A stretch of DNA of 35,143 nucleotides from Lachnospiraceae bacterium (GCA_017461775.1 JAFTXD010000121.1:1-35143); one strand, 5' to 3'; positions 26,251 through 34,957 are shown, counted from the stretch's first letter. Translations and numbers: made by a program. The notes: a model not told the origin generated them from the letters alone.

Positions 26251-29200
26251 ATGACAGATTGTTTTCTGATACTGGAAATGGAAGAAACGAAGGACCTGAC
26301 CAAGATTAAGTCCGCTTATTATAAAAAATTAAAAACAGTGAATCCGGAGGATGACCCGGAGGGCTTTAAAAGACTTAGAAAGGCTTACGAAGAAGCCTGC
26401 GAATATGCAAAGCAGCCCGATGAGGAGCCGGCAGAAGAGGTGGATGATACACCCTCCGGTCAGTGGCTGGGGAAGGTGAAGGCTCTTTATGCTTCCGTTA
26501 AGGGGAGACAGGACTTAGAGGCATGGAAAGAGCTTTTTAACGAAGAGGTATTCCTGTCCTTGGATGAGGAAGAGCAGTGTAAGGAAAAGCTCCTTATTTT
26601 TCTGATGAATCATATTTATCTTCCTACGGAAATCTGGCGCTTGATGGATGATAAAGTACAGATTGTGAAAAACAGCAGTAAATTGCAGGAGCGTTTCCCG
26701 AAGCAGTTTATTGATTTCTGCGTATATAAGTGTAAGCAGGGAGAGAATCTGAATTTCGCTATGTTCGAATGTGAGGACGATGCGGATTTGGATAAGTACC
26801 TGTATTACTATGATTCCGGCTATCGACTGCTTGAGCAGGGAGATTTGTCCGCAGCAAAGCAGGCCTACGAGGATAGTCTGAAATGTGATGTGTATCATCC
26901 GGTACTGGATATTCTGCATATGCATCTGCTGGAGGCAGAGAATCGACTGGAGGAGATGCAGCAGGTACTGTATGCTTTATTGGAGAAATACAGTGATGCG
27001 GACGTGGTGCAGTACCAGTGCGGGGAGAGCCTTTTTAAGCTGAAAAAGTACGAAGAGGCCCGGGTGCTGTATGAGAAGCTTAAGGCAGAAACCAACAAGC
27101 ACTATATGGCCAATTATCGTCTGGCGGACATTTATTATGAGGCGGGCGAGTACAAAAAGGCCAAGAAATGCGCGGAAATCGTGCTGGAGTATGGTAGTGA
27201 TGAGCAGTTCCATCAGCTACTGCAGAAAATTAATGTGGAGCTGAAGGATGGATATAAAGAGGAAATGGCGGAGAATGGCGATTCTGCCATGGAGTATGGC
27301 TGGTGCTTGATTCAGAATGAGGAATATTTCGCGGGAATTAAACTGGCCAGAAGTATTGAAGGTAAGGTGCCGGAGAGCCGGGAGATAGAGCGTAAGGGCT
27401 TGCTGGCTAAGCTCTATGTGCAGGAGGCCCTTTACGAGCAGGCCGCAGAAATGGCACTGGTGTGGAGACAGGGACTGTTAGAGCGTCTTCCACAGGAGAC
27501 TGGGGACGATAAGAAGTCAGATATCCGCAGAGTGAAGGATTCCTATTATCTGAGGATTCAGGCCTATCATGCCATGGGCGGAGCCAAAAAGGAATATTAT
27601 GAGGAGGCCTTAAAGGAAATCGACCAGGTCATCGCTTTTGTAAAAGAGGATGAAGAGCGGGGGGATTTGGAGGTATCCGTTTATTTGGAGCGTGCCCAGA
27701 TTCTCCTGGAGATGGAACGCTACGATGAGTGTGAGGACCAGTGCCTTGCCATTTGGCAGGAATACCATGTGGAGGCGGTATACAGCATTATGCTAAAGCT
27801 TGCTGCCAAAAGAAGGGATGCTGCCGGTGTGGTACAGTTCGGTGAGTATTGTATCAAGGCCTTTCCCCAGTATATTGCGCCTTACGAGGAAATTGCACTG
27901 GTGTACCTTTGTCTGGAAAAGAAGGAGGACATGGAGGATATCTTAAAGCAGGCAAAAGAGGCGGAGATAAAATCCATTTTCTTAGAGGCATATGAGTACC
28001 AGTTCACCCATGAGTTTGAAAAGGTGAAATACCCGGATGAGATGGAGCAGTTTGAAAAGCAGTACAAGAATCCCATTACCCAGGATGGCAATATGACCCT
28101 GTATGAGGATGCGTTAAATTGCTTAAAGACCATGTTTTACCGCTCGCCATCCATTTATCTGTTAAATGAAATCGGCAGATTTTACATGGATACCATGCAC
28201 TACGCAGAGGCTGAGGAGGTATTTAAGAAGATTCTGTCAGAGCAGCCCTACGACCAGTTTGCCTTAAACAATCTGGGCTGCATTTATAAATACACCGGAA
28301 GATATGAGAAGGCGGTGGTGTGCTTTAATAAGTCCATTCGTTACATGGATGAGGAGCCAAATACTTACCCCTATGGTAACTGCGGTCATACCTTTGAGCG
28401 TATGGGTGAGTACCAGCAGGCAGAAAAGGTTTACCGTTCGCTGGTAGAGCGATTCCCGGAGAGGGAGAAGGGTACCAGAAGAGATATCGTCACCAATATG
28501 GCCCGTGGGGGCAATTTAGAAGGTGCACTGGCACTGATAAAAGAAAAGTATGTGGGAAGCAACACTGCAAGCGGACTGTTTCTGGCAGTGGACTTATGCA
28601 TTGAGCTGGATAATGAAGTCCTTGCCCGCAAGTATCTAAAGGAGCTGGAGGCACAGGTGAATCAAAAGAGCCAGGGAGGAAACTCTTTAAAGCAGTATAA
28701 GGATTACCTCCAAAGAGCCGCAGAGGTGGAGATTCTTTACGGAGATTATTTTAAAGCCTTCCGGGATGCAAAGTTCTATTGTGAAAAGAGCGTTTCCCTG
28801 GTAATACAGGGCAAATCCGAGGCTTCTGACGCTGTGGGAGATTTAGCAGATTTTCTCTTTTATGCTACCCTGTATGAGGATGCTCTGAAAAATGATATGC
28901 CTAAGAAGGAGACGAAAAAGAGTTTTAAGGAATGGTTTAAGACCTCGGTAATAAATGTGTCTCCTAAATTTGAGGACGGTGTGTCCAGAGAGGAATATGA
29001 CAACTGGACCGAGTGGGCCGCGGTTCAGATTGGCAGTCTGATGGAGCGCAGCTTTACGCAGGAGAAAAATGAATATTTCTACCAGCAGAAGAACCGGGGC
29101 TGGATGGTATTTATGGCGGATTATTTTCATCCGAAGAAGTCCTTAAATGCAGCGTACCAGACCATCTGCGATGGTATCATGTGTCGTTTCTGTAGTGAAA

Positions 29201-29364
29201 ACTGCTGCATCGAGGAGCTTACTGCCCAGGCCCTTGTAAAGGAGCGGGAGGGAAAGGAAGAGGAGGCAATCGCCCTTTATGAGGCTCTCCAGAAGAAGAA
29301 TCCCTTCCAGATTTATGCAAGATGTAAATTACGTTTTAAAAAGCCAAGCAAAGGAAGTAATTAA
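26251..29364 (+). CDS. J-like domain protein with long TPR array, partner of HscC
   Basis: A 1037-residue cytoplasmic protein. Residues 1-62 form a J-domain-like unit (LTKIKSAYYKKLKTVNPEDDPEGFKRLRKAYEEACEYA), but the catalytic HPD tripeptide is replaced by Asn31-Pro32-Glu33. The same type of divergent J domain, with RPD/RPE-like loops, is known in proteins that accompany HscC chaperones. The rest is mostly helical repeats of TPR type, for example YYDSGYRLLEQGDLSAAKQAYEDSL (about 190-215), YQCGESLFKLKKYEEARVLYEKL, and ALNNLGCIYKYTGRYEKAVVCFNKSI (about 670-695). I chose ATG 26251 with GGGGAGA just before it. HscC follows after three bases, so the two probably work together. Clients are unknown. 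Confidence 0.8.
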   Translation: MTDCFLILEMEETKDLTKIKSAYYKKLKTVNPEDDPEGFKRLRKAYEEACEYAKQPDEEPAEEVDDTPSGQWLGKVKALYASVKGRQDLEAWKELFNEEVFLSLDEEEQCKEKLLIFLMNHIYLPTEIWRLMDDKVQIVKNSSKLQERFPKQFIDFCVYKCKQGENLNFAMFECEDDADLDKYLYYYDSGYRLLEQGDLSAAKQAYEDSLKCDVYHPVLDILHMHLLEAENRLEEMQQVLYALLEKYSDADVVQYQCGESLFKLKKYEEARVLYEKLKAETNKHYMANYRLADIYYEAGEYKKAKKCAEIVLEYGSDEQFHQLLQKINVELKDGYKEEMAENGDSAMEYGWCLIQNEEYFAGIKLARSIEGKVPESREIERKGLLAKLYVQEALYEQAAEMALVWRQGLLERLPQETGDDKKSDIRRVKDSYYLRIQAYHAMGGAKKEYYEEALKEIDQVIAFVKEDEERGDLEVSVYLERAQILLEMERYDECEDQCLAIWQEYHVEAVYSIMLKLAAKRRDAAGVVQFGEYCIKAFPQYIAPYEEIALVYLCLEKKEDMEDILKQAKEAEIKSIFLEAYEYQFTHEFEKVKYPDEMEQFEKQYKNPITQDGNMTLYEDALNCLKTMFYRSPSIYLLNEIGRFYMDTMHYAEAEEVFKKILSEQPYDQFALNNLGCIYKYTGRYEKAVVCFNKSIRYMDEEPNTYPYGNCGHTFERMGEYQQAEKVYRSLVERFPEREKGTRRDIVTNMARGGNLEGALALIKEKYVGSNTASGLFLAVDLCIELDNEVLARKYLKELEAQVNQKSQGGNSLKQYKDYLQRAAEVEILYGDYFKAFRDAKFYCEKSVSLVIQGKSEASDAVGDLADFLFYATLYEDALKNDMPKKETKKSFKEWFKTSVINVSPKFEDGVSREEYDNWTEWAAVQIGSLMERSFTQEKNEYFYQQKNRGWMVFMADYFHPKKSLNAAYQTICDGIMCRFCSENCCIEELTAQALVKEREGKEEEAIALYEALQKKNPFQIYARCKLRFKKPSKGSN

Positions 29365-29367
29365 TAT

Positions 29368-31050
29368 ATGATAGTAGGAATTGATTTGGGAACAACCAAC
29401 AGCCTTATCGGTTATTTTACAGAAGATGGCCCAAAGCTGATTCCCAATAGATTGGGTAAAAATTTAACCCCCTCCATCGTCAGCGTGGACGAGGAAGGGA
29501 ATGTATATGTGGGAGAGACTGCCAGAGAACGGATGAGTTTGTATCCTGATACGGTAGCTTCCACCTTTAAGCGCAGCATGGGCAGTGACAGGGACTATGT
29601 GCTCAGCGGCAAGAAGTATAAGGCGGAAGAGCTTTCCTCTTTTGTACTGAAGGCCTTAAAGGAGGATGCGGAGGTATTCTTAGGACAGGAGGTTACCGAG
29701 GCGATTATCTCTGTGCCGGCTTACTTTGATGATAAGAGACGTAAGGCCACTAAGAAGGCAGGAGAGCTGGCAGGGCTAAAGGTGGAGAGAATTATCTCTG
29801 AGCCCACCGCCGCAGCCATTGCTCACGGTTTATATGAGCAGGAAGGAAACGGGAGATTTCTGGTTTTCGACCTCGGAGGCGGAACCTTTGATGTGTCCAT
29901 TTTGGAGCTTTTTGAGAATATTTTAGAGGTGCGTGCCGTAGCCGGTGATAATTATCTGGGCGGCGAGGATTTCACCAGAGTACTGGAAAAAATCTTTGTG
30001 AAAAAGCAGAAGCTGGATAAGCAGTCCATGTCATTAAAGGACCAGGCAAGACTGTACCGCGCCGCAGAGAAGGCTAAGTGCCAGTTTGGGGACGAGGACT
30101 CTGTGACCATGCAGTTTGTGTATAAGGAGGAGGAGCTTACCTCAGAGATTACCCGTAAGGAATACGAGGAGGCCTGTGAGGATTTATTTATGCGCATCCG
30201 TGAACCGGTGAAGCGAAGCTTATCCGATGCCGGACTTGCCTTAAAGGATATCGACAAGGTGGTACTGGTGGGTGGAGCAACCAAGCTCTCCATTATCCGC
30301 TCATTCCTTGTAAAGCTGTTCCACAAGTTCCCGGACAAGGCCATGAATCCCGACGAGGTGGTGGCGCTGGGCGTAGCTATTGAAGCCGCCATGAAGGAGC
30401 GCCATCAGGATGTGAAGGAAGTGATTTTGACAGATGTGTGTTCCTTTACCTTAGGCACCGAGGTGGTGGTGGAATATGAGGAAGGACGCTTTGAGGACGG
30501 TCATTTCTGCCCCATCATCGAGCGAAATACCGTGATTCCCGTAAGCCACACCGAGAGACTTTACACCGTGCGTGACAATCAGGAAAAGGTGCGCGTCAGA
30601 GTACTGCAGGGAGAGAGCCGTTTTGCCAGAAATAACTTATATCTGGGAGAGCTGAATGTAACCGTACCCAAGGCACCAAAGGGACAGGAATCCATTGACG
30701 TTACCTATACCTATGATATCAACTCCCTCTTGGAGGTGCAGGTAAAGGTAGTGTCCACCGGAGAATCCCAGAAAATGATTATCAAGGGAAGCGACAACCA
30801 GATGACCGATGAGGAAATTGCGGCCCGCATGGAGGAGCTTTCTTACCTTAAGATTCAGCCCAGAGACCAGGAGGAGAACAGGCTGGTGATTTTGCAGGCG
30901 GAGAGAATGTACGAGGAGCTTCTTGGGGAGCAGCGTAAGAAGGTGGAGAGATACCTGATGGCCTTTGAGGAGGCACTTCGCAAGGGAGATAGGGCGGATA
31001 TCAAGGAAGCCAGAGAGAATCTGGTAGAGTTTATGAGTGAGATAGAATAA
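29368..31050 (+). CDS. hscC: HscC-type Hsp70 chaperone
   Basis: A 560-residue Hsp70 relative, shorter than DnaK (about 610-640). The ATPase domain is intact: phosphate-1 loop GIDLGTTNS (4-12), SVPAYFDDKRRKATKKAGELAGLKVERIISEPTAAAIAHGL, phosphate-2 DLGGGTFDVSILEL, and VVLVGGATKLSIIRSFL. The substrate-binding beta domain and a shortened helical lid (about 480-560) follow, without the DnaK EEVD-like tail. The N-terminal PNRLGKNLTPSIVS and the short lid match HscC. No GrpE is encoded nearby. The ribosome site is weak (AAGGAAG, about 11 bases before ATG), and the gene follows the J-like/TPR gene by three bases, which suggests coupled translation. Confidence 0.88.
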   Translation: MIVGIDLGTTNSLIGYFTEDGPKLIPNRLGKNLTPSIVSVDEEGNVYVGETARERMSLYPDTVASTFKRSMGSDRDYVLSGKKYKAEELSSFVLKALKEDAEVFLGQEVTEAIISVPAYFDDKRRKATKKAGELAGLKVERIISEPTAAAIAHGLYEQEGNGRFLVFDLGGGTFDVSILELFENILEVRAVAGDNYLGGEDFTRVLEKIFVKKQKLDKQSMSLKDQARLYRAAEKAKCQFGDEDSVTMQFVYKEEELTSEITRKEYEEACEDLFMRIREPVKRSLSDAGLALKDIDKVVLVGGATKLSIIRSFLVKLFHKFPDKAMNPDEVVALGVAIEAAMKERHQDVKEVILTDVCSFTLGTEVVVEYEEGRFEDGHFCPIIERNTVIPVSHTERLYTVRDNQEKVRVRVLQGESRFARNNLYLGELNVTVPKAPKGQESIDVTYTYDINSLLEVQVKVVSTGESQKMIIKGSDNQMTDEEIAARMEELSYLKIQPRDQEENRLVILQAERMYEELLGEQRKKVERYLMAFEEALRKGDRADIKEARENLVEFMSEIE

Positions 31051-31058
31051 AGTGCATA

Positions 31059-31221
31059 CATGGACTGAGAGCAGTCTGTGAAATAAAGACAGTTGGACGA
31101 GAGTGCTTGCATTCTTGGACAACTGTCTTTATTTTACAGACTATTTGAAGGCATGGCACGCTGCTTATTGAGGCGCAAAGCGCATCAATAAGAGGCGGGG
31201 CAGGACTGCTCTCAGGTCATG
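31059..31221 (+). ncRNA. structured intergenic element B (three-arm fold)
   Basis: The outer stem CATGGACTGAGAGCAGTC (31059-31076) pairs with 31204-31221, 16 of 18 positions matching with a two-base internal loop. Arm 1 runs 31077-31138: 31077-31095 pairs with 31120-31138 (one G-U), continues through tandem GA mismatches and ends in the tip AGTGCTTGCATT. Arm 2 covers 31159-31197, with CTTATTGA/TCAATAAG and GCGC-AAA-GCGC. The layout equals that of the elements at 17024 and 32070. It starts 8 bases after the hscC stop codon, so it could also protect or end that transcript, although no T-tract follows the long stem. Confidence 0.55.
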
Positions 31222-31275
31222 GTTGAGGTGGTAAGAGAGGAGTATATAACTATCACAAGATGTGAGAAAAACAAA

Positions 31276-31304
31276 TTGAGGTACCATTAGATTCGTGTTA
31301 TCAT
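31276..31304 (+). promoter_or_regulatory. possible promoter of the chimeric gene
   Basis: TTGAGG (31276-31281), 17-base spacer, TATCAT (31299-31304). Both boxes deviate from consensus. The remaining DNA from 31222 to 31357 is AT-rich, and I see no gene in it. Confidence 0.35.
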
Positions 31305-31357
31305 TAATTTGATACATTTTGTACTATGGTTAGACTTTGTGAAGAGGGAGGGCTGAT

Positions 31358-32014
31358 ATGGCAAGCACTGTATGGGGAATACATACACAAAATGATGGTC
31401 TATTTTTGAATGATAATGTCATTGCTATCGGATGGAAGGATTTTGGAGATCTTTCTTTATTGGATGCTACCCGAGAGGCATTTAAGACACATTATATATT
31501 GGCACACAGGGATTTTTCTAATGGTTATACAGCCCAGTTCGTAATTGAAAGAGATAGGTTGTATACAAGAAATGGTAATTTACCACATGGGCATGGGGAA
31601 TTACAACTCAATCGATTTGAGCCATTTCCCAAAAATCCACCTATTTCAAAAGTATTTAGAGAGATTGGTTATGCAGATGAGTTAGGTTCTGGTATGAGAA
31701 ATACCTACAAATACACAAAACTGTATTCGGGAGGTATCCCGATATTTGTAGAAGATAATAATTTTGAAATCAGTATTCCAATTGAAAAAGTGGCAGAACT
31801 TCAGGTTGGTGCAATTGGCACTCAGGATGGCATTCAGGATGGCACTCAGGAAAAAATTCTAGAATTAATAGCAGAGAATTCAAAAGTAACCAGAAAAGTA
31901 ATGGCGGAGCAACTTAATATAAGTGTTCGCACTTTGCAAAGAATTTTAAATCAAATGACGAATGTGCAGTATGTTGGAACTGGCGTGAATGGACATTGGG
32001 AAATAAAACGCTGA
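31358..32014 (+). CDS. chimeric remnant: restriction-protein N-terminus joined to an AlbA/RecG-like C-terminal part with winged helix
   Basis: The 218-residue frame looks like two gene pieces joined in phase. Residues 1-45 (STVWGIHTQNDGLFLNDNVIAIGWKDFGDL) resemble the start of certain restriction-system proteins. Residues 48-145 (HYILAHRDFSNGYTAQFVIERDRLYTRNGNLPHGHG...FREIGYADELGSGMRNTYKY) resemble the C-terminal ATPase-like part of AlbA_2/RecG-like putative DNA-binding proteins, whose N-terminal domain is missing. A GTQDGIQDGTQ linker leads to a winged helix (KILELIAENSKVTRKVMAEQLNISVRTLQRIL). The DNA is visibly richer in A+T than its neighbours. GGGAGGG precedes the ATG. It may be expressed as a small DNA-binding protein, or be a decayed remnant of transferred defence genes. 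Confidence 0.6.
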   Translation: MASTVWGIHTQNDGLFLNDNVIAIGWKDFGDLSLLDATREAFKTHYILAHRDFSNGYTAQFVIERDRLYTRNGNLPHGHGELQLNRFEPFPKNPPISKVFREIGYADELGSGMRNTYKYTKLYSGGIPIFVEDNNFEISIPIEKVAELQVGAIGTQDGIQDGTQEKILELIAENSKVTRKVMAEQLNISVRTLQRILNQMTNVQYVGTGVNGHWEIKR

Positions 32015-32029
32015 GCATTCGAATAATAT

Positions 32030-32058
32030 TTGACAACACTGCAAAATGAAAATATAAT
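32030..32058 (+). promoter_or_regulatory. perfect consensus promoter of alaS
   Basis: TTGACA (32030-32035), exactly 17 bases, TATAAT (32053-32058). Transcription should start near 32065, five bases before the structured leader. Confidence 0.85.
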
Positions 32059-32069
32059 TATGTGTGATT

Positions 32070-32210
32070 ATTTAGAATCATGCAAATTTGTGAAAAACGG
32101 ACTGTCAAGCTTGCTTGTAAGGGCGGATTTTTACAAGTTTATATGGCGAGAAGCCATGGATTCGCAAAAGGAAAGCCTCGAAGAGGCGGTTTTGCGAATT
32201 GGTTCTGAAT
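32070..32210 (+). ncRNA. structured leader of alaS (element C)
   Basis: The outer stem ATTTAGAATC (32070-32079) pairs with GGTTCTGAAT (32201-32210), with two G-U pairs. Arm 1 covers 32084-32140: 32084-32096 pairs with 32128-32140, with two G-U pairs, and the tip is CAAG-CTTG-CTTG. A small hairpin ATGGC/GCCAT lies at 32143-32157. Arm 2 has ATTCGCAAAA (32159-32168) pairing with TTTTGCGAAT (about 32190-32199), enclosing GCCTC-GAA-GAGGC. The structure fills the leader between promoter and ribosome binding site. It lacks the T-box signature expected for many aminoacyl-tRNA synthetase leaders. It shares its plan with the elements at 17024 and 31059. Confidence 0.6.
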
Positions 32211-32237
32211 TGGCTATGTATAGAAAGGGATTTTACG

Positions 32238-34889
32238 ATGAAAGCATATGGTGTAAACGAATTACGTAGAATGTACCTTGATTTCTTTGAGAGCAAGGAG
32301 CATTTAAAGATGAAGAGCTTTTCACTGGTACCACACAATGATAATTCACTTTTAATTATCAATTCCGGTATGGCACCACTTAAGCCCTACTTTACCGGTC
32401 AGGAGATTCCGCCACGCCGCAGAGTAACTACCTGCCAGAAGTGCGTGAGAACCGGTGATATTGAAAACGTTGGTAAGACAGCAAGACATTTAACATTCTT
32501 TGAGATGTTAGGAAACTTCTCCTTTGGTGATTATTTTAAGCATGAAGCTATCGCTTGGAGCTGGGAGTTCTTAACGAAGGTAATTGGAATGGAAGAGGAT
32601 CGTCTCTATCCTTCTATTTACTGTGAGGATGATGAAGCATATGATATCTGGACACAGGAAATTGGTGTTCCGGGAGAGAAGATTACCAGATTCTACCGTG
32701 ATGAGAATGGTAAGTGTGATAACTTCTGGGAGCATGGCGCAGGTCCTTGTGGTCCTTGTTCTGAGATTTACTACGATCGTGGCGAGAAGTACGGCTGTGG
32801 CAGCCCGGATTGTAAGGTTGGCTGTGAGTGCGACCGTTTCATGGAAGTATGGAACAACGTATTTACCCAGTTTGAAAGCGACGGCGCAGGCAATTATACC
32901 GAGCTTGTACAGAAGAATATTGATACCGGTATGGGTCTGGAGCGTCTGGCAGTAGTAGTGCAGGATGTGACCAGTGTATTTGATATTGATACTATGAAGG
33001 CCATTCGTGACCGCATCTGCAATATCGCAGGCGTGACCTATCAGACTGACGATGCAAAGGATGTATCCATTCGTCTGATTACCGACCATATCCGTTCTTC
33101 CACCTTCATGATTAGCGATGGTATTATGCCTTCCAACGAGGGACGCGGATATGTTCTGAGAAGATTAATCCGTCGTGCGGCACGTCACGGAAGATTACTT
33201 GGTATCGAGGGCAAGTTCCTTGCAAACCTTAGCCAGACGGTTATTAACGAGTGTAAGGACGGTTATCCGGAGCTGGAGGAGAAGAGCGCATTTATCTTAA
33301 ATGTACTTACCCAGGAAGAGGATAAGTTTGACAAGACCATCGACCAGGGACTTTCCATTCTCTCAGAGATGATGGACAAGATGACTGCAGAGGGCAAGAC
33401 CGAGCTTTGCGGCGAGGATGCGTTCAAGTTATATGATACCTACGGATTCCCTACCGACTTAACCGAGGAAATCCTTGCAGAGAAGGGCTTTACCATCGAT
33501 ATGCCGGGCTTTGCAGTATGCATGCAGCAGCAGAAGGAAATGGCTCGTAAGGCTAGAAAGACGACCAACTACATGGGTGCGGATGTGACCGTTTATGAAT
33601 CCATCGATCCAAGCATCACTACTGCATTTGTTGGCTATGATAAATTAGAGGCGCAGTCCAAGGTGACCGTTCTCACAACAGAGACCGAGCTTGTGGATGC
33701 ATTAACCGATGGCGAAGTGGGAACCATTATCGTAGAGGAGACTCCGTTCTATGCTACTATGGGTGGTCAGAATGGTGATAATGGTATGATTACTACCGCA
33801 GACGGTAGCTTTGAGGTAAAGGATACTGTGAAGCTCCTTGGCGGTAAGGTAGGACATATTGGTAAGGTTGTCAGCGGTATGATTAAGGTGGGCGATGTAG
33901 TGACCTTATCCGTGGACAAGACCTTAAGAACCGATACCTGTAAGAACCACAGTGCAACCCACCTTCTTCAGAAGGCGCTTCGTGAGGTTTTAGGTTCTCA
34001 TGTAGAGCAGTCCGGTTCCTATGTGGACGGTGAGAGACTCAGATTCGACTTCAGCCACTTCTCTGCAATGAGCGCAGAAGAAATCCAGAAGGTTGAGGAT
34101 ATGGTCAATGAGAAGATTGCAGAGAATATCCCTGTTATCACTCAGGAAATGTCCATCGAAGATGCGAAGAAGACCGGCGCTATGGCACTCTTTGGTGAGA
34201 AGTACGGCGAGAAGGTACGTGTAGTAACTATGGGTGATTTCTCCGTAGAGCTTTGTGGTGGTACCCACGTAAGTAACACCGGTGTGATTACTGCATTTAA
34301 GATTGTATCTGAAAACGGTGTGGCAGCAGGTGTACGTCGTATCGAAGCATTAACCGGTAAGGCTGTATTTGATTATTATAAGAGCATGGAAAAAACCGTA
34401 GAGGCAGCTGCCAAGGTGGTAAAGGCAAACCCTGCAAACCTTGTAGAGCGTTTAGAGCACATGATGGCTGAGATGAAGGCACTTGCTTCTGAGAATGAGT
34501 CCTTAAAGAGCAAGGCTGCTAAGGATGCCCTTGGTGATGTTATGAGTCAGGTGGTAGAGGTGAAGGGCGTGAAGCTCTTAGCTACCAGTGTGGAAGGAGT
34601 AGATATGAACGCACTTCGTGACCTGGGCGACCAGTTAAAGGAGAAGCTGGGCGAAGGCGTGGTAGTACTTCTTTCTAACCAGGATGGTAAGGTAAATATG
34701 ATTGCTATGGCTACCGATGCAGCAGTTAAGGCCGGTGCACATGCAGGTAATCTGATTAAGGGAATTGCTGCTCTTGTAGGCGGTGGCGGCGGTGGTCGTC
34801 CTAATATGGCACAGGCCGGCGGTAAGAATCCGGCAGGTATTCTGGATGCCATTGTGGAAAGCGCAAAGGTTTTAGAGGGCCAGTTATAA
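32238..34889 (+). CDS. alaS: alanyl-tRNA synthetase
   Basis: An 883-residue cytoplasmic enzyme that attaches alanine to tRNA-Ala and edits mischarged Ser and Gly. The class II catalytic domain begins MKAYGVNELRRMYLDFFESKEHLKMKSFSLVPHNDNSLLIINSGMAPLKPYFTG. The editing domain has the zinc-binding pair His571 and His575 (NHSATHLLQ) together with Cys673 and His677 (CGGTH). The C-terminal oligomerisation domain ends in a glycine-rich GGGGGGRPNMAQAGG stretch typical of the family. The length is standard. I chose ATG 32238 with AGAAAGGGA before it; the longer frame from 32199 runs into the structured leader. Codon use is that of a highly expressed gene. Confidence 0.97.
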   Translation: MKAYGVNELRRMYLDFFESKEHLKMKSFSLVPHNDNSLLIINSGMAPLKPYFTGQEIPPRRRVTTCQKCVRTGDIENVGKTARHLTFFEMLGNFSFGDYFKHEAIAWSWEFLTKVIGMEEDRLYPSIYCEDDEAYDIWTQEIGVPGEKITRFYRDENGKCDNFWEHGAGPCGPCSEIYYDRGEKYGCGSPDCKVGCECDRFMEVWNNVFTQFESDGAGNYTELVQKNIDTGMGLERLAVVVQDVTSVFDIDTMKAIRDRICNIAGVTYQTDDAKDVSIRLITDHIRSSTFMISDGIMPSNEGRGYVLRRLIRRAARHGRLLGIEGKFLANLSQTVINECKDGYPELEEKSAFILNVLTQEEDKFDKTIDQGLSILSEMMDKMTAEGKTELCGEDAFKLYDTYGFPTDLTEEILAEKGFTIDMPGFAVCMQQQKEMARKARKTTNYMGADVTVYESIDPSITTAFVGYDKLEAQSKVTVLTTETELVDALTDGEVGTIIVEETPFYATMGGQNGDNGMITTADGSFEVKDTVKLLGGKVGHIGKVVSGMIKVGDVVTLSVDKTLRTDTCKNHSATHLLQKALREVLGSHVEQSGSYVDGERLRFDFSHFSAMSAEEIQKVEDMVNEKIAENIPVITQEMSIEDAKKTGAMALFGEKYGEKVRVVTMGDFSVELCGGTHVSNTGVITAFKIVSENGVAAGVRRIEALTGKAVFDYYKSMEKTVEAAAKVVKANPANLVERLEHMMAEMKALASENESLKSKAAKDALGDVMSQVVEVKGVKLLATSVEGVDMNALRDLGDQLKEKLGEGVVVLLSNQDGKVNMIAMATDAAVKAGAHAGNLIKGIAALVGGGGGGRPNMAQAGGKNPAGILDAIVESAKVLEGQL

Positions 34890-34919
34890 GAGTTATCCAC
34901 AAAAAATTACAAAAAACTG

Positions 34920-34947
34920 TTGACAGTATGGAATTTTTTGTTATAAT
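34920..34947 (+). promoter_or_regulatory. promoter of rpsU
   Basis: TTGACA (34920-34925), 16-base spacer, TATAAT (34942-34947). No terminator for alaS is visible in the 30 bases before it, so read-through from alaS is possible. Confidence 0.8.
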
Positions 34948-34957
34948 ATCAAATGTG

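Noticed and set aside
31077..31138. Long hairpin after hscC as an ordinary terminator
   Set aside because: The 3' side is followed by CTATTTGAAG with no run of T, and the hairpin is enclosed in a larger fold; a terminating role is still possible but not shown.
32065..32237. T-box riboswitch for alaS
   Set aside because: The conserved T-box sequence and an alternating terminator/antiterminator with a T-tract are both missing.
32030..32269. Open frame of 79 codons before alaS
   Set aside because: It begins at the alaS promoter -35 box, runs through the structured leader and into the alaS start; it has no ribosome site or protein-like features.
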